NCBI RefSeq assembly: GCF_003712195.1
Contig: NZ_RDSD01000001.1
Span: 248,001 to 312,000, forward strand
Length of the DNA: 64,000 nucleotides
Direction of reading: 5' to 3'
Source: Proteiniphilum sp. X52
GTDB lineage: Bacteria > Bacteroidota > Bacteroidia > Bacteroidales > Dysgonomonadaceae
The translations under genes were made by a program, and so were the position numbers. The notes below the pieces were generated by a model that was given only the letters and a program-made list of their open reading frames with translations, was not told the DNA's origin and made no database searches. Position 1 is the stretch's first letter. Every line of letters begins with the position of its first letter. Positions 9,438 to 18,974 of this stretch are shown in pieces.

Positions 9438-10169
9438 GTGAAAAGAATTCTCATCATATTGATTGCGGCAGTGGTCATTGGCTACCTGATCTTTTCGGCA
9501 TCCTATTTCAGGGAAATGTCGAGAAACAGAGCATGTGAGAGGTTTGGCGTAGTGATTCAAGACAGTGCCCACTACCGGTTTGTATCGCCGCAGGATATTG
9601 TGAATCTGGTGAAACGGTACGACCTCGATCCGGTCGGCAAGAGATTCGGTGAGATCAACACGCTGGCCATCCGGGATACCATCCTTACCAACAGGCTGGT
9701 AGAGTCCGCAAGGGTGTACATCACCCCGGGCGGTTCTGTGATGGCGACGGTGTCTCAACGGAAACCGGTATTGAGAGTTATCTCTGATATAAAGGGCAAT
9801 TTCTATGTGGATCATGAGCGAAGTATTATGCCTGTATCCGGTAATTTCGCTGTGTATGTACCTGTCGCCACTGGGGTTATTGACGAGGAATTTGCCCGGA
9901 CCCGGTTGTATGACTTTGCCCTCTTCCTTCGTTCCCATCCCGATTGGGATGCATGGATAGAGCAGATAGTAGTGCAAAAGAACCAGGATGTGGAGTTGAT
10001 CCCCAGGGCAGGTAATTTCAGGATCATTATGGGAAGCCTCGACGATTATCAGGCAAAGCTGGCCAAATTTGCCCGTTTTGTGGAGGAAGGACTGAATGTG
10101 GTGGGATGGAATCGTTATTCTGCCATCAATCTGAAGTATGATAACCAGGTGGTTTGTACCAAAAAATAG
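9438..10169 (+). CDS. ftsQ: Cell division protein FtsQ/DivIB
   Basis: Single-pass divisome protein. The 243 aa have a short cytoplasmic N-terminus (KR), one hydrophobic segment (about residues 4-21, ILIILIAAVVIGYLIF) and a periplasmic region with a POTRA-like start and the FtsQ-type segment SARVYITPGGSVMATVSQRKP. The start is GTG at 9438; no in-frame ATG gives a better N-terminus. Its place between murC and ftsA supports the call, since FtsQ sequences diverge strongly. Confidence 0.9.
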   Translation: MKRILIILIAAVVIGYLIFSASYFREMSRNRACERFGVVIQDSAHYRFVSPQDIVNLVKRYDLDPVGKRFGEINTLAIRDTILTNRLVESARVYITPGGSVMATVSQRKPVLRVISDIKGNFYVDHERSIMPVSGNFAVYVPVATGVIDEEFARTRLYDFALFLRSHPDWDAWIEQIVVQKNQDVELIPRAGNFRIIMGSLDDYQAKLAKFARFVEEGLNVVGWNRYSAINLKYDNQVVCTKK

Positions 10170-10318
10170 GTATGCTGCCGGTGGAAAATTCATTTACGGT
10201 GGATATACCCACATTGCTTAGCTGCAAATGATGTTAAAAAGCAAACAAAAGGCATTGTCAGGACGTTTGTTAAAAAATAATGTGACTGTAACTCAAGGTT
10301 CATCTTTGACTGAATAAT

Positions 10319-11665
10319 ATGACGCAATCAGGATTTATAGCTGTAATTGATCTTGGCACTTCCAAGATCAAAGGAGTTGTTGGCCGTAAAAACGAAAATG
10401 GGGTTATCTCCATTCTGGCAAGCAGCTCCATCGATTCCGGGAACTCGATCCGCAGAGGTATGATTTACAATATCGAACAGGCCGGAGCAAATGTGCATAA
10501 ACTGATCATGATGCTTGAAAACAGCTTGGAGCGAAGAATCGGCAAAGTGTATGTTTCTCTCTCAGGCCAATCATTGCATACGATGGAATTCAGTGAGATG
10601 CTGCGAGTCTCGTCCGGAATGGTCACCGAGGAAGAGGTGAACCGGTTACGTAAATCGGCCGAGAAATTCCAGCCCGAGCTGAAACGCAATTACAGGATTG
10701 CAGATGTGGAATATTATATCGACGATAAACCGGAACCGAGTCCGGTGGGAGTGACGGGTTCCGAGATAGAGGCCGGTTTCAAACTGATTGTCGGACGTCC
10801 CAATCTACTCGTAAACATAGAGAAGAGTATTGCCGCTAAAACCGATCTGGAGATTGCCGATTATATCGTAGGGCCGATGGCGTCGGCATCTATTGCGTTA
10901 AATGACGAGGAAAAGGAGTTGGGTTGCGTTTTTCTGGATTTCGGGGCGGGCACTACCACCCTGTCGGTCTACAAAGGCGGAATACTGCGTCGGATGATAG
11001 TCATTCCTTTTGGCGGAAAGAATCTCACGAAAGATATCTGCGCGTTGAACTTTACCGAGAATGACGCCGAACAACTGAAGATAAAATTCGGAAAAGCTTT
11101 TGAAAGCCAGGAGGGGCCTGTGTTCTTGTCTCCTTTTTCTTCGAAACCGGATGTCGATCTAACCGAGCTGAACAAGGTGATAGGCATGCGGTTGGATGAG
11201 ATAACGGCCAATGTCAAGGAGCAGATCTCCCTGTCGGGATATGAAGGCCAGTTGGGTGCGGGGTTGATTATTACAGGGGGTGCCTCGCAGCTGAAAAACC
11301 TGGATCTCTATCTCACACAGAAATTGAAGATGCCGGTAAGAAGAGCCTCTGCCAAAAAAACACTGGTCAATAACTTTCCCGACCTGATGCATGATCCTGC
11401 CTTCACACAAGCGTTGGGAATGCTTCTTTTTGCTGAAGAGAATTGTGAGATGATAAAATCGGAACCTGTGGAAACCGCGGATGAGGAAAGCGGCAGATCC
11501 GGTGCTTCCGGTTGGTTCAGCGGGATAGGACGAAATTCGAGACCCGAAAGAAAACCGAAACCCCCTAAAGTGAAGAAATCCAAGCCTGAGAAGCATGAGG
11601 GAGGATTTTTCTCGAAAATGGAAGATGTATTCGGAGGTATTTTCTCTGAAGATGATGAAGAATAA
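10319..11665 (+). CDS. ftsA: Cell division protein FtsA
   Basis: Actin-like ATPase that tethers FtsZ to the membrane. The 448 aa begin with the phosphate-1 motif AVIDLGTSKIKGVV; the phosphate-2 region FLDFGAGTTTLSVY and the adenosine motif LIITGGASQLKNLD follow. The tail is rich in K/P and acidic residues (PERKPKPPKVKKSKPEK) and ends in FSKMEDVFGGIF, a likely amphipathic membrane-targeting helix. It is followed by ftsZ after 21 nt. Confidence 0.96.
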   Translation: MTQSGFIAVIDLGTSKIKGVVGRKNENGVISILASSSIDSGNSIRRGMIYNIEQAGANVHKLIMMLENSLERRIGKVYVSLSGQSLHTMEFSEMLRVSSGMVTEEEVNRLRKSAEKFQPELKRNYRIADVEYYIDDKPEPSPVGVTGSEIEAGFKLIVGRPNLLVNIEKSIAAKTDLEIADYIVGPMASASIALNDEEKELGCVFLDFGAGTTTLSVYKGGILRRMIVIPFGGKNLTKDICALNFTENDAEQLKIKFGKAFESQEGPVFLSPFSSKPDVDLTELNKVIGMRLDEITANVKEQISLSGYEGQLGAGLIITGGASQLKNLDLYLTQKLKMPVRRASAKKTLVNNFPDLMHDPAFTQALGMLLFAEENCEMIKSEPVETADEESGRSGASGWFSGIGRNSRPERKPKPPKVKKSKPEKHEGGFFSKMEDVFGGIFSEDDEE

Positions 11666-11686
11666 GACTGTTTTTATTTGCGACAG

Positions 11687-12982
11687 ATGGACGACGAATT
11701 ATTGGATTTTCAGATAGAGAGCCGCACCGACGCCATTATCAAGGTAATCGGAGTGGGCGGCGGCGGCGGCAACGCCGTGAACCATATGTTTCAAGAGGGG
11801 ATACACGATGTCTCTTTCGCTTTGTGTAATACCGATAACCAGGCACTGATGGAATCGCCGGTACCGGTAAAGGTGCAACTGGGTGGTCAGACCACCGGAG
11901 GGCTCGGGGCCGGGAATAAACCCGAGATTGCCCAACGCGCGGCCGAAGAGAGTGTCGATTTGATTGAAGATCTCCTGAACGACGGCACGCGGATGGTTTT
12001 TATCACTGCCGGGATGGGCGGTGGAACCGGAACAGGAGCCGCTCCCGTGGTGGCGCGTGTGGCAAAGGACATGGGAGTGCTCACGGTGGGCATTGTAACC
12101 ATTCCCTTTATGTTTGAAGGCCCAAGGAAAATCGTGCAGGCATTGAAAGGGGTGGAGGAGATGGCGAAAAACGTAGATGCATTGCTGGTGATCAATAACG
12201 AACGCCTGCGGGATATCTACAGCGACCTGACTATGTTGAACGCTTTTGCCAAAGCGGATGATACTTTGGCCACAGCCGCCAGGAGCATCGCCGAGATCAT
12301 CACCGTGCACGGACATGTGAACCTCGACTTTGCCGATGTGAACACCACCCTGAAAGACGGTGGTGTGGCTATCATGAGTAGTGGTTTGGGTAAAGGGGAG
12401 GACAGGATCAACGATGCGATAAAGAATGCGTTGCACTCACCGTTACTCAATAATAACGATGTGTTCAGTGCCAAGAAGATACTCATCAATCTCTCTTTTG
12501 GCGAAGCACATCCGCTGATGATGGAAGAGATGAACGCGCTTCACGATTTTATGTCGAAATTCAGCAGGGAGATAGAGGTTATCTGGGGAGCTGCCGTGGA
12601 AGAGTCGCTCGACGAAGAGGTGAAGGTGACATTGCTCGCTACCGGTTTTTCGATTACCAGCGTGCCGGGTATCGAAGAGCATGAACAGGAAAAGAGCCGG
12701 GCCGAGCAGATCCAGCAACAGATCGAAAAGGATGCGAAACTGGCACAGGAGAAAAAAGACAAGGAACTGATCGAGAAATATTACGGCAAAACCGGGCTGA
12801 AAACACTCACCAGCGTCAACTACCGATTGGAGCCTTTTGTACTGACCATCGACGAACTGGATGACGATAAAGTATTGGAGGCCTTGGAAAAGACTCCTGT
12901 GTTTAAACGGGAGTCCACCTTTAATCCCCGTATTTTCTCATCTGATGCGCAGCCACAACAATCATCCTCGTTATTCGATTGA
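11687..12982 (+). CDS. ftsZ: Cell division GTPase FtsZ
   Basis: Tubulin-like GTPase forming the Z ring. The 431 aa include VGGGGGNAVNHM, the tubulin signature GGGTGTGAAPVVA and the T7-loop NLDFADV. An extended, charged C-terminal linker (EQEKSRAEQIQQQIEKDAKL) precedes a conserved-looking C-terminal segment. I place the start at ATG 11687, not at TTG 11678, because ATG gives the usual acidic MDDELLDF N-terminus. Confidence 0.97.
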   Translation: MDDELLDFQIESRTDAIIKVIGVGGGGGNAVNHMFQEGIHDVSFALCNTDNQALMESPVPVKVQLGGQTTGGLGAGNKPEIAQRAAEESVDLIEDLLNDGTRMVFITAGMGGGTGTGAAPVVARVAKDMGVLTVGIVTIPFMFEGPRKIVQALKGVEEMAKNVDALLVINNERLRDIYSDLTMLNAFAKADDTLATAARSIAEIITVHGHVNLDFADVNTTLKDGGVAIMSSGLGKGEDRINDAIKNALHSPLLNNNDVFSAKKILINLSFGEAHPLMMEEMNALHDFMSKFSREIEVIWGAAVEESLDEEVKVTLLATGFSITSVPGIEEHEQEKSRAEQIQQQIEKDAKLAQEKKDKELIEKYYGKTGLKTLTSVNYRLEPFVLTIDELDDDKVLEALEKTPVFKRESTFNPRIFSSDAQPQQSSSLFD

Positions 12983-13043
12983 GGAGGATGGTAAGAGATC
13001 ACTATTCAATCAACAAAATAGATATATCATCCAATCAAACATT

Positions 13044-13493
13044 ATGTCACTCATAGATACTATTACCGACGAGATAAAGAAAGCCATGCTGGCCAGGGAT
13101 AAGGTGCGGCTGGAGGCATTGAGGGCAATCAAGAAAGAATTGCTGGAAGCTAAGACGGCCAAGGGAGCGGGCGATGAACTTACGGAAGAGGCGACGACCG
13201 CTCTTTTGCGGAAGATGGTGAAACAGCGTAGGGAGAGTGCGGAGATTTATACGGCACAAAAACGGGATGATCTTGCCGGCCCCGAGATTGCACAAATGGA
13301 GGTGATAAGGGAATTCCTCCCGGAACAACTTTCCCCGATAGAGCTGGAAGCCGCTGTGAAACGTATTATTGAGAAGACAGGAGCGTCTTCCCTGAAAGAG
13401 ATGGGAAAGGTGATGGGCATTGCCTCCAAACAGCTTGCCGGCGGGGCCGAGGGGAAAGATATCGCGGAAACAGTAAAACGTTTGCTGACATAA
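13044..13493 (+). CDS. GatB/YqeY domain protein
   Basis: Small cytoplasmic protein of 149 aa belonging to the YqeY family, related to the tail domain of the GatB amidotransferase subunit; the cellular role is not firmly known. It shows the typical opening IDTITDEIKKAMLARDKVRL, then QRRESAEIY, EFLPEQLS and GKVMGIASKQLAGGAEGKDI. ATG 13044 is chosen because the longer frame would overlap ftsZ and add non-homologous sequence. The leader contains AATCAACAAAA- and AATCAAACA-like segments, as before mraY and ftsW. It ends 24 nt from a convergent gene. Confidence 0.92.
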   Translation: MSLIDTITDEIKKAMLARDKVRLEALRAIKKELLEAKTAKGAGDELTEEATTALLRKMVKQRRESAEIYTAQKRDDLAGPEIAQMEVIREFLPEQLSPIELEAAVKRIIEKTGASSLKEMGKVMGIASKQLAGGAEGKDIAETVKRLLT

Positions 13494-13517
13494 CCGCCCC
13501 GCGTTTTGTGCAAGAAA

Positions 13518-14225
13518 TCAGTTTCTCCTGTTATAGGGTATATAGACCTTTTTTAACCGTTTGTCCAGTTTGTTGGTTTTTCGCGCCCTGTTCTCTAATT
13601 TCTGTAACTCCTTCTCTCTGTTTCTGCCCGTATCAAAATCGTCCGTCAGCATCAGCAGGGAGAGGGTTTCCTCGTCAATGAAGTTGATCTTGAAAGCAAC
13701 CGTCCTGTTTTCTATTATATCGTTCTCGGCAAGTCTGATCCTGTAATCTTTCCCCGGCGTGTAATCAAGGGAGATGGAGTGATACCCCAGTGAAGTGGCT
13801 GAAAGGGAGGAGATTTTATGGCAAGGGGTGAAAAACACTTTTCCATCATTGCCTGTCACCTTGCCGCTGACGAGCTTACCCGATTTGGTTCGTGATTCCA
13901 CCAATATGCCCTGAACAGCATAGTTCTGCGGACTGACCGTATGAACCACGCAAGTGTCTTTTCCGGAACCGTCCAATAACTCATAGGTTGTCTTATTCCC
14001 CGAATAATCGGATGTGTGAATAAACAGGTAATCACCGGCCAGTTCATAGGTGCCTTCTCCCGCATGCGCTGAAGAAAGTCCTCCGAAACCGCTGATGCGG
14101 AATATTACTTTTTCATTCGAAAAAGCAAGGGAGTCGGCTCCGTTTTTATAGGTTCCATCCAATTGTTGCGCAAAGAGAGATATTCCCGATAAGAGTATAC
14201 CTGTAAGTAACAGAAATTTTTTCAT
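13518..14225 (-). CDS. Exported protein of unknown function
   Basis: Not recognised. The 235 aa start with a clear Sec signal peptide (MKKFLLLTGILLSGISLFAQ, cleavage likely after SLFA). A beta-rich middle follows, with a segment (ILVESRTKSGKLVSGKVTGN, then GKVFFTPC) that resembles a carboxypeptidase regulatory-like fold. The C-terminus is strongly basic with a probable helix (RNREKELQKLENRARK) and the end YIPYNRRN. It stands alone on the minus strand between yqeY and trxB, likely a periplasmic or surface protein. Confidence 0.75.
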   Translation of the reverse strand: MKKFLLLTGILLSGISLFAQQLDGTYKNGADSLAFSNEKVIFRISGFGGLSSAHAGEGTYELAGDYLFIHTSDYSGNKTTYELLDGSGKDTCVVHTVSPQNYAVQGILVESRTKSGKLVSGKVTGNDGKVFFTPCHKISSLSATSLGYHSISLDYTPGKDYRIRLAENDIIENRTVAFKINFIDEETLSLLMLTDDFDTGRNREKELQKLENRARKTNKLDKRLKKVYIPYNRRN

Positions 14226-14356
14226 GCTCGTTTAGGTGTCATGTATTATAAAAGGCAAAAATACGATGAATATTCGTGATGAAAAAAAATGAAATGTTAA
14301 ATCGTCCCTTGTGACCGATATCTTTTCACTCTGCCATGAGTGGTCTCAAAACCAAG

Positions 14357-14385
14357 AAGGAGAAAAACCTGTGGTTCTCCTCCTT
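14357..14385 (-). terminator. Possible terminator downstream of trxB
   Basis: On the minus strand AAGGAG...AACC, loop ACA, GGTT...CTCCTT form a two-part stem 40 nt past the trxB stop, followed by a short T-rich stretch. The T-tract is weak, so this is tentative. Confidence 0.4.
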
Positions 14386-14424
14386 TCCGGCTATTGAATA
14401 GGGTAAGCGGCAGTAAACTGTCTT

Positions 14425-15366
14425 TTACAATCCTTTTTCCGCAAGATAACGTTCGGCATCTATGGCAGCCCTGCATCCGGTTCCGGCTGCGGTGACAGCC
14501 TGACGGTAAATGGGATCGGCCGCGTCGCCGCAGGCGAAAACACCTTCTACATTGGTTTTTGCGGTAGGGTGTTCAGTGATAATATAACCTACCTTGTCCA
14601 TCCTGATGAAATCTTTGAATATGTCGGTGTTGGGAGTGTGGCCGATAGCGAGGAAGAATCCGTCGATGGGGAGATCGTACCGTTCCTCGTCCTGTTCACC
14701 CATGCGTTTTACCAAATGGACGCCTTCCACTCCGTTTTCACCGTAGAGGCCTACCGCGTTATGCTCGAAAAGGACATCGATTTTGGGATTATTCATCACT
14801 CGCTCCTGCATGATCTTGGAAGCGCGCAGGTGGTCCTTGCGGACAATCATATAGACTTTGTTCGCCAGGCCTGACAGATAGGTAGCCTCTTCACAGGCGG
14901 TATCGCCGCCGCCCACCACAGCTACCACTTTCTTGCGGTAAAAGAAGCCGTCGCAGGTGGCACAGGCCGACACTCCTTGTCCGGCGTACTTGATTTCATC
15001 CAGTAGGCCGAGGTATTTGGCGGATGCCCCGGTGGAGATGATGACCGTGTCCGCCTCGATCACCTGTTCGTTGTCAATGGTTACTTTGAGCGGACGCGCC
15101 GAAAAGTCGACCGCCGTAGCTCTTCCGGAACGGACTTCGGTGCCGAATCTCTGCGCCTGCTTTTTAAGATCTTCCATCATCTCCGGCCCTGTAATCCCCT
15201 GGGGATAACCGGGGAAATTCTCTACCTCGGTGGTAGTCGTTAGCTGTCCCCCCGGCTCCAAACCCTCATAAAGAATGGGTTCGAGATTTGCTCGTGAAGC
15301 GTAAATGGCAGCTGTATAGCCGGCCGGTCCTGATCCGATGATCAGGCAACGTGTTTTATTTCTCAT
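14425..15366 (-). CDS. trxB: Thioredoxin-disulfide reductase
   Basis: FAD/NADPH enzyme reducing thioredoxin in the cytoplasm. The 313 aa contain the FAD loop IIGSGPAGYTAAIYASRA, the redox-active CATC at residues 135-138, the NADPH loop VVGGGDTACEEATYL and the C-terminal FAD motif GVFACGDAAD. It is monocistronic here. Upstream (minus strand) a TAACTTTG -7 element and an 8-bp hairpin lie in the presumed leader. Confidence 0.97.
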   Translation of the reverse strand: MRNKTRCLIIGSGPAGYTAAIYASRANLEPILYEGLEPGGQLTTTTEVENFPGYPQGITGPEMMEDLKKQAQRFGTEVRSGRATAVDFSARPLKVTIDNEQVIEADTVIISTGASAKYLGLLDEIKYAGQGVSACATCDGFFYRKKVVAVVGGGDTACEEATYLSGLANKVYMIVRKDHLRASKIMQERVMNNPKIDVLFEHNAVGLYGENGVEGVHLVKRMGEQDEERYDLPIDGFFLAIGHTPNTDIFKDFIRMDKVGYIITEHPTAKTNVEGVFACGDAADPIYRQAVTAAGTGCRAAIDAERYLAEKGL

Positions 15367-15387
15367 TGCTGTTTTTGAATTTAAAAT

Positions 15388-15418
15388 CCTTCTTCACTCT
15401 TGTTATACCGGAAGAAGG
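15388..15418 (-). repeat. Inverted repeat in trxB leader
   Basis: CCTTCTTC (15388-15395) and GAAGAAGG (15411-15418) form a perfect 8-bp stem with a 15-nt loop, about 22 nt upstream of the trxB start and downstream of its candidate promoter, hence in the transcribed leader. It could be an operator or an mRNA structure. Confidence 0.6.
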
Positions 15419-15439
15419 TGTATGGATTATTAATTAGTT

Positions 15440-15447
15440 CAAAGTTA
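15440..15447 (-). promoter_or_regulatory. Candidate trxB -7 element TAACTTTG
   Basis: Exact TAnnTTTG on the minus strand 74 nt upstream of the trxB ATG. I see no good TTG at -33. Confidence 0.4.
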
Positions 15448-15515
15448 CAACTTTTCTTGCATATGCCGTATCGGTTATTATCATAATCTATTTGCGGTAA
15501 ACGGAAAATATGGGC

Positions 15516-16169
15516 TTACCTGAGATCCACTATTTCCACGCCGGGATAATCGTTTTTGTCGAATCTGAATAGGGTATCACTGAATTGATGATTCGTGTTG
15601 TAGCCGGAAATATCGATTTTGTTTTTCATCCCGTCGGCCATGGTAAGGATCACCTGAATGATATTGCCGCTCTCCTTGTCAATGGCTGCAGTGATGGATT
15701 TGAAATCTTTATTCCGGCTGGCGGGAACCATGTCGACCAGGTGCGCGCTCTTGCCGTTGATTGTTTTGGAAGCAGGTGGTTTCAACGTGAATCCGTTCTT
15801 GTATATTCCCAGAAGCGCGAGCGGGCTGATGGAGGCTATTTCGCTGGGAGTGGGAGCGCTGATATTCAATTCGTTCACATCTTTCATCAATAACCATTGG
15901 GTTTTTCCGTCGAACCAGATATCCATGGCTTCCATCTCGAGTTTGAATTTGTCGCCTTTTATATAAGCTTCGCCTGACTGGGGATTATAGGCTGTGCCAT
16001 CCTTATCGGTCAGTGTCGATTTGAATGATAACCTGATACCGTCGGAAGCCTCGTAAGTGGCATAGGCTTTGTCCAAAAGCGCCTTGGCATCGTTTGAATT
16101 CTGGGCGAATGTATATCCTGTATATGCTGACAGGAGGAAAAATAATACTATGGATGAGATGGTCTTCAT
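15516..16169 (-). CDS. LolA-like outer-membrane lipoprotein carrier
   Basis: Probable periplasmic lipoprotein chaperone moving lipoproteins from LolCDE to the outer membrane. The 217 aa begin with a signal peptide (MKTISSIVLFFLLSAYTGYT, cleavage after TFA), then LLDKAYATYEASDGIRLSFK, a beta-rich half-barrel with WFDGKTQWLLMKDVNEL, and LVDMVPASRNKDFKSITAAI. ATG 16169 is chosen over the longer frame because it alone starts a signal peptide; the extra upstream codons translate a DNA tandem repeat. It lies downstream of ftsK on the same strand, a pairing common in Bacteroidota. Confidence 0.85.
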   Translation of the reverse strand: MKTISSIVLFFLLSAYTGYTFAQNSNDAKALLDKAYATYEASDGIRLSFKSTLTDKDGTAYNPQSGEAYIKGDKFKLEMEAMDIWFDGKTQWLLMKDVNELNISAPTPSEIASISPLALLGIYKNGFTLKPPASKTINGKSAHLVDMVPASRNKDFKSITAAIDKESGNIIQVILTMADGMKNKIDISGYNTNHQFSDTLFRFDKNDYPGVEIVDLR

Positions 16170-16228
16170 TGTAGCTGTTTTTGTTTGTTTGATGGATTGG
16201 ACTGCAAAAACGGGAGTTGGTTTATTCA

Positions 16229-16273
16229 GGGAACTCACATGCCGGGAACTCACATGCCGGGAATCCACATTCG
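16229..16273 (-). repeat. 15-bp tandem repeat, 3 units, between ftsK and lolA
   Basis: Two identical 15-mers (GGGAACTCACATGCC on the plus strand, at 16229 and 16244) are followed by a diverged third unit. They lie in the ftsK-lolA spacer in the direction of transcription. Confidence 0.85.
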
Positions 16274-16290
16274 AAAAATATACCGGTCAT

Positions 16291-18825
16291 TTACCTCAAT
16301 GAGTCCAACAACTTTTCCAGTGAATATTCATCGGCAATGAATACTTCGCGCGGTTTGCTGCCCTGCACGGCACCTACTATTCCCGCGGCCTCAAGTTGAT
16401 CCATCAGTCTTCCGGCACGGTTATAGCCGATAGAGAACTTACGCTGTATGAGCGAAGTCGATCCCTGCTGATGTACTACGATAAGGCGGGCGGCCTCGTC
16501 AAAAAGAGGATCCCTGTCACCCAGGTCGGCGGCACCGGGTCCGGCTTCCATGTCGGAAATCACCTCCGGAAGAGCGAAAGCAGCGTCATATCCCCGCTGT
16601 TTCCCGATGTATTGGGAGATCTCCTCCACTTCGGGAGTATCCACAAATGCGCACTGGATACGGATCAGCGAGCTCCCTTGTGAAAAGAGCATATCGCCCC
16701 GTCCGATGAGCTGGTTGGCCCCGCTCATGTCGAGGATGGTGCGGGAGTCGATCTGGGAAGTGACCCGGAAGGCCATCCTGGCGGGAAAGTTCGCTTTGAT
16801 GGTGCCGGTGATGATGTTGGTGGTGGGACGCTGTGTGGCGATCACCATATGCATCCCCACGGCACGCGCTTTCTGTGCGATACGGGCGATAGGCATCTCG
16901 ATCTCTTTTCCGGCCGTCATGATCAGATCGCCAAACTCATCAATCACCACCACGATGTAAGGCATGTACCTATGTCCCTTTTCGGGGTTCAGACGGCGTT
17001 TGACAAACTTTTCGTTATATTCCTTGACGGTACGCACGTGCGCCCTCATCAGCAACTCGTAACGGTCGTCCATCTCTTTGGTGAGTGAGTTCAGTGTCTG
17101 GGTCACTTTGGTCACATCGGTGATAATGGCTTTCTCTTCATCCGGCAGTTTCGCCAGATAATGCTTTTCGACAGCGGAATAGATATTGAACTCCACCATC
17201 TTGGGATCGATCAGCACCATCTTCATTTCCGAGGGATGCTTTTTATACAACAAAGAGGTAATGATGGCGTTCAAGCCGACCGATTTCCCTTGCCCGGTGG
17301 CCCCCGCCACTAACAGGTGGGGCATTTTGGTAAGGTCGAAGATAAAGACCTCGTTGGTAATGGTCTTTCCCAATGCCACGGGCAGTTCGTAGTCACATTC
17401 CTGAAATCTTTTGGAACTGATCACCGATTGCATCGAAACGATTTGCGGGTCTTTATTGGGCACTTCAATGCCGATGGTTCCCTTTCCGGGCATGGGTGCG
17501 ATGATACGGATACCCAGTGCGGAGAGGCTGAGCGCGATATCATCTTCAAGATTCCTGATCTTTGAAATACGCACGCCCGCTTGGGGCACGATCTCGTAAA
17601 GCGTGATAGTGGGCCCCACGGTCGCTTTGATCGAGGTTATTTCGATACCGTAATTGCGTAATGTGTGGATGATCTTTTCTTTATTTTCATTCTGCTCGTT
17701 CATATCCACCGCCCGGTCGCCGGTATTATACACCTTCAACAGGTTCATGGTGGGGAATCTGAATGAAGAGAGATCTTTCCGCGGGTCGTAATCCTCTTCC
17801 AACTCCGGTGTCAATTCCGGCAGCCCGGTTTCTTCTTTTGGCTTATTTTCTTCGGCATGGGGTGTGTGGACAGCTTCATCATCCTCCGGAACGATCACCT
17901 CGAAATCATCCTCCACCTGGAGTGGCTTCTTTGTCACGGATGGTTTTGGAGATAGGGTGGTAGACTCCGTAAAGTTGTGTGTGGTACTGGCGGTTGTGGT
18001 TTCCCGTTGCACTGTCCGCGCTGTTGGTTTATCCTGCTCATATGTTTCCTCCTCCTGCCCCTCTTCCCTGAGAGGCTTTACATTCTTCAACCATGTGAAG
18101 AACCGTCGGGTCAATCCCGGCTTTTTCTCTTTTTCAGGCTCATCCCAGCCCTCTTCAATGGCGGAGGATATGTCGTTTTGCGGAGCAAAGGAGGATGTGC
18201 TGTTGATCAGTGTCTCCTGTATCTTGTACATCGAACTCTTCCGGAATGCCACTACAATGATCGTGATGAACAATAAGATAAGCAATAGAATGCCCGGCCA
18301 TCCTACACTGTTTTCCAATATCTGTTCAATCTGGATGCCATGTGAGCCGCCCCATTTCACATGAGTATCCGGAAAAAGCCTGTCCAGAATGAAGGCGCTG
18401 GAGACGGAACCGCCGATAAGACCGAATGCGGTGATAAAAAGGGCTTTCAGGAATGAGAGGCGCGTCACATTCATTATACGCAATCCGATATAGATCAGGA
18501 AGATGGGGATAAGTGCGGAGAAGAGGCCAAACCAGTCATTCACCAGTCTTTCGGCAATGTAGGCGCCGCCCGCACCCGTCCAGTTATCTATCTCGGACGC
18601 GTCAGAGCGTACTACCTCCAAGTATGTTTTGTTGATTACTTTGCTTTGGTCGTCCGCGCCGGTAAAAAAGAACGATACAATGGCAAGCAACATGAAGATG
18701 CCCATGAAGGCGATTATCACCCCCGAAATGAAATGCACCCGTTCATTCTTCAAAAAGGAGACAATCCTCTTCTTTTGTCCTTGTTTTGGTTTTTGTCTTT
18801 GTCTTTTTTTCTTTCTTCTGGCCAT
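16291..18825 (-). CDS. ftsK: DNA translocase FtsK
   Basis: Septum-located DNA pump that clears chromosome ends and activates XerCD. The 844 aa have a very basic N-terminus, four to five membrane segments in the first ~210 residues, a P/T/E-rich linker (about 210-340), the RecA-like motor with Walker A VAGATGQGKSVGLN and Walker B-like YIVVVIDEFGDLIM, and a C-terminal gamma winged-helix (QRKFSIGYNRAGRLMDQL) for KOPS-type DNA recognition. The linker is shorter than in E. coli. ATG 18825 is preceded by a TACTTTTG -7 element. Confidence 0.96.
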   Translation of the reverse strand: MARRKKKRQRQKPKQGQKKRIVSFLKNERVHFISGVIIAFMGIFMLLAIVSFFFTGADDQSKVINKTYLEVVRSDASEIDNWTGAGGAYIAERLVNDWFGLFSALIPIFLIYIGLRIMNVTRLSFLKALFITAFGLIGGSVSSAFILDRLFPDTHVKWGGSHGIQIEQILENSVGWPGILLLILLFITIIVVAFRKSSMYKIQETLINSTSSFAPQNDISSAIEEGWDEPEKEKKPGLTRRFFTWLKNVKPLREEGQEEETYEQDKPTARTVQRETTTASTTHNFTESTTLSPKPSVTKKPLQVEDDFEVIVPEDDEAVHTPHAEENKPKEETGLPELTPELEEDYDPRKDLSSFRFPTMNLLKVYNTGDRAVDMNEQNENKEKIIHTLRNYGIEITSIKATVGPTITLYEIVPQAGVRISKIRNLEDDIALSLSALGIRIIAPMPGKGTIGIEVPNKDPQIVSMQSVISSKRFQECDYELPVALGKTITNEVFIFDLTKMPHLLVAGATGQGKSVGLNAIITSLLYKKHPSEMKMVLIDPKMVEFNIYSAVEKHYLAKLPDEEKAIITDVTKVTQTLNSLTKEMDDRYELLMRAHVRTVKEYNEKFVKRRLNPEKGHRYMPYIVVVIDEFGDLIMTAGKEIEMPIARIAQKARAVGMHMVIATQRPTTNIITGTIKANFPARMAFRVTSQIDSRTILDMSGANQLIGRGDMLFSQGSSLIRIQCAFVDTPEVEEISQYIGKQRGYDAAFALPEVISDMEAGPGAADLGDRDPLFDEAARLIVVHQQGSTSLIQRKFSIGYNRAGRLMDQLEAAGIVGAVQGSKPREVFIADEYSLEKLLDSLR

Positions 18826-18897
18826 ATAGGATATATTTCCTGGACTGTTTGTGATTGCGGCAATCTATGAGATAAACGCTTTGCAAAAACGTCACCA

Positions 18898-18905
18898 CAA
18901 AAGTA
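18898..18905 (-). promoter_or_regulatory. Candidate ftsK -7 element TACTTTTG
   Basis: Exact TAnnTTTG on the minus strand, 72 nt upstream of the ftsK ATG; no convincing -33 element. Confidence 0.35.
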
Positions 18906-18974
18906 ATAAAAAAATATCGTATAACAGAAGAATGCGGGTAAACAAACTAAGTGTCTGGAGAATAAGTTGGTGTT

